A stretch of DNA of 64,000 nucleotides from Sophora flavescens (taxonomy: Eukaryota > Streptophyta > Magnoliopsida > Fabales > Fabaceae), in contig CM061062.1 of the NCBI GenBank assembly GCA_030762895.1, positions 233,853,879-233,917,878 of the forward strand, in the 5' to 3' direction. Both the position numbers and the translations under genes were made by a program. The notes below the pieces were generated by a model. That model saw nothing but the letters and a program-made list of their open reading frames with translations, was not told the origin of the DNA and searched no databases. Of the stretch, positions 45,437 to 56,045 are shown piece by piece; within the stretch, counting starts at the first letter, position 1; every line of letters begins with the position of its first letter.

Positions 45437-46011
45437 TATCAGATGTTATTTTTGATAATATAATCAATATGGCACGCAAGGTAGCACAAGTTACTGAAAA
45501 TTATGAAGGACATGGGCAAGATGCTAAGCATCCTTAGGTGTCTGTAATTTTTTTTATGTATTTTGGATGTTTTGATGTATTGCATAAGTTCTGAAATGCT
45601 TTATTATCAATGAATGCAAGACTGTTTTTAAGTTTGATTTCAATATTCTCCATAGTTTCTTTTTGATAATGACAAAGGGGGAGAAAGATGAACCATACAT
45701 TTTAGATGAACCATAAAAATGAACCATGCATTTGCTGTAATTTTTTTTTCCTCTGATATGCAAATTTTTTTTCTCTAATACATAAGTATGAACTGTTTTG
45801 AAAAGACATACTAGAACTTATAATAAATGCAAGATAATTTTTTTTTTTCATGATAATGATATGATAACACTTGATCTTTTGAAAGATATCAATGACACAG
45901 GGGGAGGACGAAAATAACTCAAGAACCATGCTTACTGAATAGCTGCACTCTGATTTCTTAATAACTAAGGTTAAGTATGGTAAGGTTTGTCATAATAAAA
46001 AAAAGGGAGTT
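45437..46011 (+). other. Copia-A 3' untranslated region with polypurine-like boxes
   Basis: No ORF. Boxes: TTTTGATAATGACAAAGG then GGGAGA (45661-45684), ACACAGGGGGAGGA (about 45896) and AAAAAAAAGGGAGTTTG (about 45997-46013) at the LTR. A repeated GATAATGnnAAAGGGGGAGA-type box in front of the 3' LTR is a reported Sirevirus feature (family knowledge). Confidence 0.65.
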
Positions 46012-48503
46012 TGTAAGACTAAGCCCTCATTCATGTTTTGATGTATGACAAACAAAGTGTATTTTACATAAGATTTTTGATTTTGACTATGCACTCATTA
46101 CGTGTTAAGTTTCATGCAAGATCACTCGTCCAACAAAAGCTGACGTCCACTGAAAGAACAAAGAAAGCACATCCACTGAAGTACAACAAAGTAAAAAGCT
46201 GACGTCCACTGAAATACAACAAATGCACGTCCACTGAAGTACAACAAAGAAAGCGCGTCCACTAAAAGAAATAGAAGAGCTCGTCTGCTGACGTGGCACA
46301 TGGAGCGCGTCCACTGAAAGAAACAGAAGAGCTCGTCTGCTGACGTGGCACTTGGAGCACGTCCACTGAAAGTAACATAAGCGCGCGTCTACTGATGTAA
46401 AATGGAGAGCTCGTCTACTAAAAGTGGCACTTGGAGCTCGTCTGCTAATGATACGCTCTTTGGACTTGCTAAGATCTTAATGAGAAGCTCCGTCCACTAA
46501 CATGGCATATAAAGCTCGTCTACCAGTTGGAGCCCGTCCAATTGCCTTGTGTTAGCACTCTCGTCTACTAGTTGGAGCCCGTCCAATTACCTTGAGCTAT
46601 AACTCTCGTATGCTGACGTGGCAAATGGACACGGCTATTTTTATCTTCAATTAAACACGGATATATTACTCTTCAAAAAGACTTGGCTATCCTTTCAGAT
46701 GGAAACAGTTATTTTTCAAGAAGGATGCAAAATCTACAAAGATCAACAGAATCTCATTTCAAGAACAAGAATCAAGAAAGCAGATTTTGTTAAATCAGAT
46801 CCAAATCTGTTTTAAATGATCCCAACGGCTATAATTTGTCTTCTATATAAAGAGGGATCGAAGGAACACTTTTCATATACAATACAATAACAACAACACA
46901 ACTCATTCTGGCTGTTAAACTACGAAAGATCCAAAGTGCTTTATCTCTGAGAAAAGTGTTATAGTAGTTAGAACTTCAATTTGTATAATCAGACTTTTAG
47001 AGTCTTTCTTCTACTCAATTCTTTTCATGAATTAGTGTGATTAAGAGAGGGTATCTCTTAGGCTTTAACAAGGATAGAAGGGATCCTTGGGTATAGAAAA
47101 GCTAGTGTGCTTTCTGGTGATTTTTCGAGCAAGGAGGTTATCCTTGTGTTGCTGTAATTGGAATTGTGTAATTGCTGACTATAGTGGAGAAAACCATAGA
47201 GGTGTGGGACTGGATGTAGGCTTACCAGAGGAGGTAGCCGAACCAAGATAAATCGGTTTGCGTGTTCTTCTCATCCCTTAACTCCATATACTTGTTATAT
47301 GCACTTGTGTGTTGTGAATGAGTTTTAAGAATACTTGTTAACTTGAATCTTTAATCTGCAATCTGTGTTAAAATCTGTTGTTACTACTTATAATTCTTCT
47401 TGTCATCATTACTTGTTCCATAACCTAATTCTTGGGAATTAAAATTGAGTGAAAACCAATTTTCTTTAAAGAGACACTGTTTTGCTTTAAATTGTTGAAA
47501 AAGTTTTCAACAAGGGTGGCAAATGGATGGATTGGATAAATTTCTGTTTGGATTATAATGGACGGATTAAAAATAATCCATTGATGCATTATTATCCTTT
47601 AAAATTTCATTAAAAAAATCCAATCCATCCACGATCCATTTAATAAAATTCATCCAATCCGTCCATTAATAACTTTTCTACGGATGGATATCCAATCCAT
47701 CCATAAAAATTATTTTAAAAATTAAATAACTTTTATAATTATTTCAAAATAATATATCTCTCATACATCCACAAAAATATTTTTAAAAATTAAATACTAT
47801 TTATAACTTTTTAAATATTCTCTATCCCTCTCCCTCTCACTCTTGACCCTCTCTCCCTCTCTCTCTCCCGTCTCTATCTGCCTATCCTTTCTTTCCTAAT
47901 TTAAAGGAAAATTAATAAAATATTTAAAATTGTTTCAAATTTAAACAACAAAGACACTTCAGTTTTATGCCGTGATGATTAAAATTAAAAAGTACACTAT
48001 CTTCAATTCAAGTATATATCTTAGTTCAGATCCAAAAGATGGTGATGTCAAGTTATATAGTTCAGGTGGGGAATATACTATATACTATAAAGTATTAATC
48101 CATGTTTCATATAAAAAAAGAAGTAATAATCCAAGAATAATAGCAATAGGTGGATATTTTTTGATCACGTGCATGGATATTTTCTCTTGACTTGCGCTTC
48201 TTCGAATATCTTTCAGAGGCATTCATAATATGCAATTGGTGGAATGTCACTTGTATCCATCAGCGTCCTTGGCAATCTAGACTTAATGATTCAGTGGATC
48301 TAGAAAAATAATGATCCATCCTAAAAATTAATGGTCCAATTTAATCCAACCCATTAAAAACATTTTTTAGATAATGGATGGATTGGATGGATTTATCTTT
48401 GGATGGATTGGATGGATGGTGGACAATTGGATTTTTTTGCCACCCCTAGTTTTCAATATCTCAATTCACCCCCCCTCTCTCGAGATCGTAGCCACTACCA
48501 ACA
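46012..48503 (+). mobile_element. Copia-A 3' LTR (split by a hAT-like MITE)
   Basis: 1546 bp without the insert. It matches the 5' LTR with few changes, including the CGTCCACT boxes (46143-46620), TATATAAAG (46844-46852) and the GGACTGGATGTAGG box. It ends CACTACCAACA at 48503. The MITE lies at 47511-48448. Confidence 0.88.
47511..48448. mobile_element. hAT-like MITE
   Basis: 938 bp with ends CAAGGGTGGCAAA and, inverted, TAGGGGTGGCAAA, flanked by the 8-bp duplication GTTTTCAA (47503-47510, 48449-48456). Ends and duplication length fit hAT elements. Subterminal GGATGGATTGGAT repeats occur at both ends. No transposase; the ORF at 47972-48190 has no recognisable domain. Confidence 0.8.
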
Positions 48504-48508
48504 TAAAA

Positions 48509-48729
48509 TACCAGAGTGAATTTTCTATCCTTTATCTTTTACAGTTTTATTTATTTTTACTAACTGTGGGATTTGATTTTGGTTTTGTTAATCTTTTAAA
48601 AAGGATTTCTTGTGTGCTTTAACTTTTTATCTTCTGCTTATGAAAATGTTTCTCAAAAAGGGTTTTTACGAAAATAATTAACAAACACAATTTAACCCCC
48701 CATTCTTGTGTTTGTCTGTGCCAACTTCA
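48509..48729 (+). mobile_element. Copia-B 5' LTR, part 2
   Basis: Resumes after Copia-A (one TAAAA counted) and ends about 48729 (CCAACTTCA), just before the primer site. Part 1 plus part 2 give about 1.39 kb, similar to the Copia-C 5' LTR. The exact end is uncertain by a few bases. Confidence 0.65.
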
Positions 48730-48730
48730 G

Positions 48731-48745
48731 TTGGTATCAGAGCTC
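48731..48745 (+). other. Copia-B primer-binding site
   Basis: TTGGTATCAGAGCTC directly after the LTR, with the initiator tRNA-Met complement TGGTATCAGAGC. Confidence 0.85.
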
Positions 48746-48800
48746 AGCCTTGACAGGGTTAAGCATCTAACAAGTGCTAAGGCAGTACGATCTTACAATC

Positions 48801-49170
48801 ATGGATGCAAAAGTACAAGCTATCAATAGACCCCCTCTCTTTGATGGAATTGATTATGATTATTGGAAAAAGAGGATGATGGAATTCTTGGATGCACAGA
48901 ATGCTGACATTTGGGAACTGATAGAAAATGGATACACTGAGCTAAGGAGTGAAGCTGGAGCTGCAGTGCCTAGAGCTGAATGGACTCAAGAGCAGAAAAG
49001 CCAACATCAACTAAAATTTAAAGCTAAGCACTCTCTCATGTGTGCTATCACCAGATCTGAGCAGGACAAGGTTCATAGTTGTAACACTGCTAAAGAAATC
49101 TGGGATACTCTTGCCCTAGCTGATGAGTGTTCTTCATAAGTTAAGGAATCATAGATCAGCATGCCAGTTC
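48801..49170 (+). pseudogene. gag: Copia-B Gag, N-terminal part
   Basis: Starts MDAKVQAINRPPLFDG then YDYWKKRMMEFLDAQNADIW, the N-terminal gag block of copia elements. ATG 48801 is the likely start; ATG 48774 is upstream in frame. Stops lie at 49137 and about 49161. Copia-C is inserted at 49170. Without it the frame continues at 57834 (VHQYELFNM). Confidence 0.75.
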
Positions 49171-49576
49171 TGTTAGACTCAATGACTTAGAGATTTTGAT
49201 ATATGACAAATACAATTTAATGTGTATGCAAGTGTTTCAGTGTCAAATAGCAAAAACAGGTATCAAGCAGTGATCAACAAGTTCAGTGAGCAATTAAAGG
49301 AGAATATTCAAGGAAGAACATGAAGAAATCAAAAAAGCTACATGGAGGAATCAAAGAGCAAAGACAAAGATCAAGGAATCATCAAGATAAGAGCTTAAAG
49401 GAGAAATTAGATTTAAGTCTTAGATGATTTGTAAGAGATGAAATCTCTTATTCACAAATAGCTTAATTAAAAAGATGCATGAAGAAAATCAAATTTCATA
49501 ACATGCATTAAAAGGAATAAGTTTTCGTTAATGAAAATGATTTTTTGGAAATAAGAACAAGATTCTAATTCTGCTC

Positions 49577-49795
49577 GTCCAACACAAGTGAACAGAAGTG
49601 CTCGTCCAACACAAGTGAACAGAAGTGCTCGTCCAACACAATTGACAAAAGTGCTCGTCCACTAAAGTGATACAAGTACTCGTCCACTAAAGTGATACAA
49701 GCGCTCGTCCACTAAAGTGACAGAAGCGCTCGTCCACTGTAGTGATAAGTGCTCGTTCACACAAGTGACAGAAGCGCTCGTCCACAAAAGTCTTT
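49577..49795 (+). repeat. CTCGTCCA tandem array, Copia-C 5' LTR
   Basis: About nine units with CTCGTCCAACACAAGTG or CTCGTCCACTAAAGTG cores (CACT-AA-AGTG is a small palindrome). Palindromic tandem repeats near the TATA box are reported for Sirevirus LTRs. Eight units are in the 3' LTR (56450-56640). Confidence 0.7.
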
Positions 49796-50060
49796 GGACC
49801 TGCTAAGTCCTTAAATGAGAAGCTTCGTCTAATGACATGGCATATGGAGCTCATCTACTAGTTGGAGCACATCCAATTACTTTGTGTTTTAGTACTTCCA
49901 TCTACTGACGTGGCTAGATGGATGCGGCTATTATCAAGATGGGCGCGAATGCTATAAGAGCCGATGTAGAATCTTATTTCAAGAACGAGAATCAAGAAAA
50001 CAGATTCTGTTATCAGATCCAAATCTGTTTTAGTTGATCCAAAAACTATAACTTGTTTTC

Positions 50061-50069
50061 TATATAAAG
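50061..50069 (+). promoter_or_regulatory. TATA box, Copia-C 5' LTR
   Basis: TATATAAAG followed by AGGGATCAAAGG, as in the other copia LTRs here. Confidence 0.6.
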
Positions 50070-50549
50070 AGGGATCAAAGGAACACTTTTTACGAATATA
50101 ACATATCATAGTTTTATGAAATCAATTTGAGAAATCAATTGTGAAAATCATTCATCATCTTTCTTGAGCTTATTGTGAAAAAGAGTGTTTCATTCTCATA
50201 AGTGCTTCAATTTGTTTACTTGACTATTGAGAGTTAGGAATCATCTTTTCTGATCTTGATTGTTAATGCTTGTATCTGAAACTTGCATAACTTGTTCTTA
50301 ATCTTTAAAGGTTTAATCAGTTTATGTATTTTGTTATCATTGAGTTTTGAACCTGAACCTATTCTGAATTAATCTTTCTTCTCTTCATCATCTTCCAATT
50401 CAAGATTTTATATAAACCCTTCATTGATTTTGTAAAAGATCCTGAGGCCACAAATCTGCAACTCTGATTTGAAAAGTTTTTAAGAGGGAAAGATTTTAAG
50501 AAAACTCAATTCACCCCCCCTCTTGAGTCGTTGAAGCCAAAACAACAAT

Positions 50550-50563
50550 TGGTATCAGAGCTA
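50550..50563 (+). other. Copia-C primer-binding site
   Basis: TTGGTATCAGAGCT directly after the LTR end at 50547, complementary to initiator tRNA-Met. Confidence 0.85.
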
Positions 50564-50596
50564 AACTCTTAAGTTTGGCTTAACAGCTATAAGAGT

Positions 50597-52310
50597 ATGG
50601 CTTCCAATGACTGTTTGAATGAAGGGGCTTCCCTTGCATGCCCTCCTGCCTTCATTGGATCTGAGTATATCTATTGGAAGGAAAGAATGATAATCTTTCT
50701 TGAGGCAGCAAGTGTTGACATATTGGATGCAGTAGAAAATGGACCATTTGTTCCCAGTACTATAGATGCTAATGGTGCTCCAAGAAATAAGCCTAAAACT
50801 GAATGGAATGAGTATGATAAGTAAAGAGTTCAATATAATGCACGCGCTAAGAATATTATAACATCTGCTTTAAGCCGTGATGAGTTTTTCAGGGTTTCAA
50901 ATTGCAAATCAGCAAAGGAGATGTGAGATACATTGCAAGTAACACATGAAGGAACCACAGACGTCAAAATAGCAAGAATGAACACCCTCACACATGAGTA
51001 TGAGTTATTTCACATGAATCGAGGAGAACCTATGACTGAAATGCAAAAGAGATTCACACACATATTAAATCAATTGGCTAGTCTTGGAAAAGCTATATCA
51101 AATGAGGATCAAGTTAACAAAGTAATGAGATGCTTGAGCAGGGAATGGCAATCTAAAGTAACTGCAATCTCAGAATCTAGAGATCTTTCATTAATGACCA
51201 TTGCCACATTGTTTGGAAAATTGCAAGAACATGAATTGGAGTTGAACAGACTGAATGAGAGTGAAGAAACTGATCAAAGAAAGAAGGCATTGGCTCTGAA
51301 ATCACAAGTCAGAGAAGTAGAAGACGGTGATGATGATGATTCAGAACAAGAGGCAGAATCTGAAGAAGAGATGGGAATGCTAGTTAGAAAATTCAAGAAC
51401 AAGTTAAAGAAGAAATGAAACTTCAAAATAAAGCCATCACTTTTCCTAAAAGAAACTTCAGCAAAGGTGACAACTCTTCCAACAACATCAAATGCTATGA
51501 ACGTGGAAAGATTGGCCACATAAAGCTTGACTATCCAAAACTACAAAAGAAGGACAAAACTGAAAAATTTGATTCAAAGGACAAGAAGTGGAAAAAGCCA
51601 AGAAAGGCCTACATTACTTGGGATGATAATGATCTAGAATCCACTGAAGATTCTAAATCTGAGGAAGCAAACCTGTGTCTGATGGCCAGCAATCATAGTG
51701 ATTCAAAGTGAAGTAAGTTCTAATTATCAACCTTCTTATGATGAATTGCAAAATGCTTTTGAAGAACTTCATAAAGAATCCATTAGACTTGCTAGATTGC
51801 TAAATAAGTCTAAGAAAACCATCACATGCCTAGAAGAGAAAAATTGTTTCAAACAAAGAGCTAGATGAATTGAAAACATAAAGTTGTGCTGTAAAAGATA
51901 GATTAGCTACTGTTTTGGAACCACCTATATGCTCTAATTGTTCTAAGTGTTGTACATTGACTAAAGAAGTTGAAAAACTGAAAAATGACTTAGCCAAGTT
52001 CACAAATGGTAGAGATAACTTGAATGTTTTATTAGGACAACAAAAGTGTGTTTATGATAAGGATGGAATAGGCTATAAACCTAAGATACATGAGAAATCT
52101 TTCAAGAAATTTTTTGCTGCACCTAAGACATCAAACACACCATTTGTTAAATTCAATTTTTGTGCTGGAAAAGGTCACACAACTTCTACACGTCAATACA
52201 GAAAATCAGCATACAATAAATCTAAGTATATATGGGTTCCTAAAGGAAATATTACTGCAACTAACTCAAAAGGACCTAAACAGATTTGGGTACCTAAAAC
52301 ACAAACATGA
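50597..52310 (+). pseudogene. gag: Copia-C Gag, degraded
   Basis: Starts MASNDCLNEGASLACPPAFI, with YIYWKERMIIFLEAA. Stops at 50822 (TAA) and about 50924 (TGG to TGA, EM-stop-DTLQ). The region 50933-51418 is open and encodes HEYELFHMNRGEPM, MRCLSREWQ and an acidic tail. A frame change follows. The first zinc knuckle reads CYERG..GHIKLDY, with two Cys lost (to Arg and Tyr). The second half (51915-52310) retains part of the coiled coil and ends IWVPKTQT. It would not make a functional Gag. Confidence 0.75.
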
Positions 52311-52320
52311 TTCTGTTTTG

Positions 52321-52929
52321 TAGGTGTGTTGGAAAGCCAAGAATGTGAAATGGTATCTTGACAGTGGCTGTTCCAAGCACATGACTGGAGTCAAAACCAA
52401 GTTCATTTCCATTACCCCTAAGTCAAGTGGTAGTGTTACCTATGGAGACAACAATAAAGGGTGAATACTTGGCATTGGCAACATTGGAAGTGACTCCACA
52501 ACAATCATTGAGGATGTACTATATGTTGAGGGACTGAAACACAACCTATTAAGTATTAATCAACTATGTGACAAAGGCTTCAAGGTAAAATTCAATTCCA
52601 ATAGTTGCTTAATAGAAAATCAGCATGATGAAAATTTGTAATTAATTGGACATAGGATAGATAATATCTATATGCTTGATTTAGATAATATCTCTTCAAA
52701 TACTGCATGCTGTCTTATTTCAAAAGAAGAAGAGAATTGGCTTTGGCATAGAAGAATTGCACACATTCACATGAACCACTTGTATAAACTGATTCGTAAA
52801 GATCTTGTAGTTGGCTTGCCTAAACTAAAATTTGTGAAAGATGGACTATGTGATGCATGTCAAAAAGGAAAGCAAGTTAAGGTGTCTTTTAAACCAAAGA
52901 ACATTGTTTCAACAACTAGACCCTTGTAA
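52321..52929 (+). pseudogene. pol: Copia-C protease and integrase zinc region
   Basis: Starts right after a TAG at 52321: VCWKAKNVKWYLDSGC then SKHMTG (protease catalytic Asp present). Stops lie near 52462 and 52639. From 52672 it reads MLDLDNISSNTACCLIS, WLWHRRIAHIHMNHL and LCDACQKGKQV (HHCC). A stop at 52927 replaces Gln (RPL-stop-LLHMD). Confidence 0.75.
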
Positions 52930-53927
52930 CTTTTACACATGGATTTATTTGGTCCATCTAGAACCAAAAGCTTTGGTGGTAACTCGTATGCATTGGTAAT
53001 AGTAGATGATTACTCTAGATATACATGGACATATTTTCTATCTCATAAGAGTGATTTATTTGCTGCATTTAATAAAATGGCAAAAATGGTGCAAAATGAA
53101 ACGGACGTAAAAATTGTTTTTATAACAAGTGATCATGGGGGAGAATTTCAAAATGAAGTGTTTGAAAACTTTTGTGATGAGCATGACATTCAACATAATT
53201 TTTCTGCTCCTAGAACTCCACAACAAAATGGAGTAGTGGAAAGAAAGAACAGATCATTAGAGGAGATAGCAAGAACTATGTTGAACGACTCTAGCTTGCC
53301 AAAACATTTTTGGGTAGATGCTGTCAATACAGCCTGCTATGTGCTAAATAGAGTCTTGATAAACCAATCTTAAATAAAACCCTTTATGAGCTTTACAAAG
53401 GAAGAAAACCAAATATAGCACATTTTCATGTTTTTGGTTGCAAATGCTTTGTTCTTAACAATGGAAAGAATAATCTTGGAAAATTTGATGCAAAGGCTGA
53501 TGAATGAATTTTCCTAGGTTACTCTCTATCTAGTAAAGCATTTAGAATATATAATAAGAGAACACAAACTATTGAGGAATCTGTGCACGTGACATTTGAT
53601 GAGTCTAACCCCAAAAGGTTGGGAAAGGATTCTGTTATTGATGATCTTGCAGATTCAATTGAGAAAAATCTCCTAGAAGAGAAACAGGACAATGAAGAAG
53701 ATGAAAGCTTAGAGAATGAATTGCTGCAGCAGGAGCAAACAGAACAACAGCCTGACCTACCAAAGGAATGGAGGACTGTCAGAAATCATCCAATTGATAA
53801 CATCATTGGTGAAATTACAAAGGGGGTAACTACTAGACATTCTCTTAGAAATGCTTGCAATCATATGGCATTTGTGTCTCAAGTAGAACCTAAGAACATA
53901 GATGATGCTATAAATGATGAACATTGA
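52930..53927 (+). pseudogene. pol: Copia-C integrase core and linker
   Basis: HMDLFGPSRTKSFGGNSYA, the second Asp in TSDHGGEFQNE and Glu in VVERKNRSLEE are all present. The frame ends at 53373 (frameshift near 53365, NQS). Downstream fragments include FHVFGCKCFVLNNG, a stop near 53505 (ADE-stop-IFLGY), and 53583-53927 with DLPKEWRTVRNHPIDNIIGE. A TGA at 53925 replaces Trp (NDEH-stop-MMAMQ). Confidence 0.75.
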
Positions 53928-55418
53928 ATGATGGCTATGCAAGATGAGTTAAACCAGTTTAAAAGAAACCAAGTTTGGAAACTAGAGCCTAAACCCAAGA
54001 ACTGTCAAGTAAGAGGTACAAAATGGGTTTTTAGGAATAAACTAGATGAAAATGGTATAATTGTAAGAAACAAGGATAGATTGGTAGCCAAATGGTATAA
54101 CAAAGAAGAAGGCATAGATTATGATGAAACATATGCACCAGTAGCAAGATTAGAAGCTATAAGAATGCTACTTGCTTATGCTTACATAATGGGATTTAAA
54201 TTGTATTAAATGGATGTTAAGAGTGCTTTCTTAAATGGATTTATACAAGAGGAAGTGTATGTTGGTCAACCACCCGGTTTTGAGAATAATGAATTACCTA
54301 ACCCTGTTTATAAACTGTCTAAAGCACTATATGGCTTAATGCAAGCTCCTAGAGCTTGGTATGAAAGGTTAAGTAATTTTCTCATTGAAAAAGGATTTAA
54401 AAGAGGTAAAGTTGACACAACTTTGTTCACTAAGAAAAAGGTACACAACATTTTACTTATACAAATATATGTGGATGATATAATTTTTGGTGCCACTAAT
54501 AAGCAACTGTGCAATGAGTTTGCAAGTCTTATGTGGAGTGAGTTTGAAATGTCAATGATGGGTGAGCTGAACTTTTTCCTTGGACTGCAAATAAAGCAAA
54601 CTAAAAATGGAATCTTTGTTAGCCAAACCAAGTACTACAATGAGTTGATCAAGAAGTTTGGCATGGAAAATGCTAAGGAGATGGCTACTCCAATGAGTAC
54701 CTCCTGTTATCCGGACAAGGATGAGAAAGGAAAACCTGTTGATATTTCTAAATTCAGAGGTATGATAGGCTCGCTACTTTATCTTACTGCTAGTAGGCCC
54801 GATATCATGTTTAGTGTATGCATGTGTGTTAGGTATCAAGCAAATCCAAAAGAATCACACTTAAACGCAATTAAAAGGATAATTAAGTATCTGTTCGGAA
54901 CAAAAGACATGGGATTATGGTATCCCAAGGGAGCTACATGTACTTTAATTAGCTATTCAGACTCTGATTTTTCTGGTTGTAAACTAGAGAGAAAGAGTAC
55001 TAGTGGAACTTTCCATTTACTAGGAAACTCATTAGTATCATGGTTTAGTAAGAAACAATCTAGTGTGGCTTTATCCACTGCATAGACTGAATATGCAGCA
55101 ACTGGTAGCTGTTGTACATAGATTTTATGGATGAAACAACAATTAGTTGATTATGGTGTGCAACTAAACCAAGTTCCTATGAGATGTGACAATACAAGTG
55201 CAATTAACCTAACTAAGAATCCCATAATGCACTCTAGAACTAAACACATAGAAAACAGACATCATTTCATTAGAGACCATATTCAAAGTAGAGAAATTGA
55301 GATTGAATATGTTGATACAACTAAACAACTTGCTGATATCTTTACCAAGCCCTTGAACAAGGAAAGCTTGTTTTTCATTAGAAGAGAATTGGGCATAATC
55401 GATAAATATTATATCTAA
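53928..55418 (+). pseudogene. pol: Copia-C RT and RNase H
   Basis: Order: GTKWVFRNKLDENG, DETYAPVARLEA, a stop at 54207 (LY-stop-MDVKS, Gln lost), LYGLMQAPRAWYERL, YVDDIIFGATN, and RNase H blocks LISYSDSDFSGCKLERKST and WFSKKQSSVALSTA. A TAG at 55083 and another at about 55119 (before ILWMKQQL) follow. Then CDNTSAINLTKNPIMHSRTKHI, ending with RRELGIID. Catalytic YVDD is intact. Confidence 0.78.
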
Positions 55419-56045
55419 TCTCTAAAGAAACTGTTTATATGACTGTATCTTTGTGTAAATATGCTCTGATTTTTTGTATGATTTGATTTGGAATATCTAT
55501 GAATGATTAGAAGAGAGTTTCAGAAGAAATAGAATTGATCAGGAATGGATCCCCTGTGTTTTTAGTCTGATAAATTCAAACATAACCCAGAAGTGGACTT
55601 TCATTTTCCTGCACCCATCCCTCTTTCGTGAACAATTTTATATGCTATGTTTGAATGTTTCTTTTGTTTACCTTTTTGATAATGCCAAAAGGGGGAGGAA
55701 AAGTATGATATAGAGAAAGGGGATAATAACAAAATATACATGGAAAAAAAAGTATGATATAGAGAATGGAGATAATAACGAATTATACATGCATATGTTG
55801 AGGGTGAGCTTAAAAGCTTACCTGATTAATGGGCAGTAAATCAAATCTTGTTTTAAAAGCTTACATGATTAATGGGGAGTAAATCAAATTCTGCTATGAT
55901 AATATTTTTTTTGCTCTGATATACTTCTGCTCTGACTACTCTGATACCATGATATAAATCTGTCAAAAACATTTAGCGTCTGCTACACTTATACTCTGAT
56001 CTTATAATTTGTTAAAAGATTTGTCATAATCAAAAAGGGGGAGAT
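55419..56045 (+). other. Copia-C 3' untranslated region with polypurine-like boxes
   Basis: No ORF. Holds TTTTTGATAATGCCAAAA then GGGGGAGGAAAAG (about 55673-55700), direct repeats around 55740-55870, and AATCAAAAAGGGGGAGATTG (56029-56048) at the 3' LTR start. Same arrangement as in Copia-A. Confidence 0.65.

Larger units (their letters stand above)
37428..48503 (+). mobile_element. Copia-A, complete Sirevirus-type element (with two nested insertions)
   Basis: Bounded by TAAAA (37423-37427 and 48504-48508). It contains 5' LTR, gag, pol and 3' LTR, plus a solo LTR in pol and a hAT-like MITE in the 3' LTR. Removing those leaves about 8.5 kb. Sirevirus membership is suggested by the long Gag with coiled-coil and two zinc knuckles, the GGGGGAG polypurine-like boxes after pol, and CGTCCACT arrays in the LTR (family knowledge). 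It is not autonomous: gag has frameshifts and pol has two stops. Confidence 0.85.
49171..50547 (+). mobile_element. Copia-C 5' LTR
   Basis: 1377 bp, TGTTAGACTC to AAAACAACA. It has nine CTCGTCCA-type units of about 25-27 bp (49577-49795) and TATATAAAG (50061-50069). Compared with the 3' LTR it lacks about 400 bp after TTGAGAGTTAGGAAT (near 50236), including the GGATTGGATGTAGG box, and has one extra repeat unit plus an extra short stretch (near 50165-50220). Confidence 0.85.

Noticed and set aside
49577..49795. CRISPR-like spaced repeats
   Set aside because: Unit spacing is short and spacers are repeats themselves; it is a tandem array in a plant LTR, and CRISPR arrays are not expected in a plant nuclear genome.
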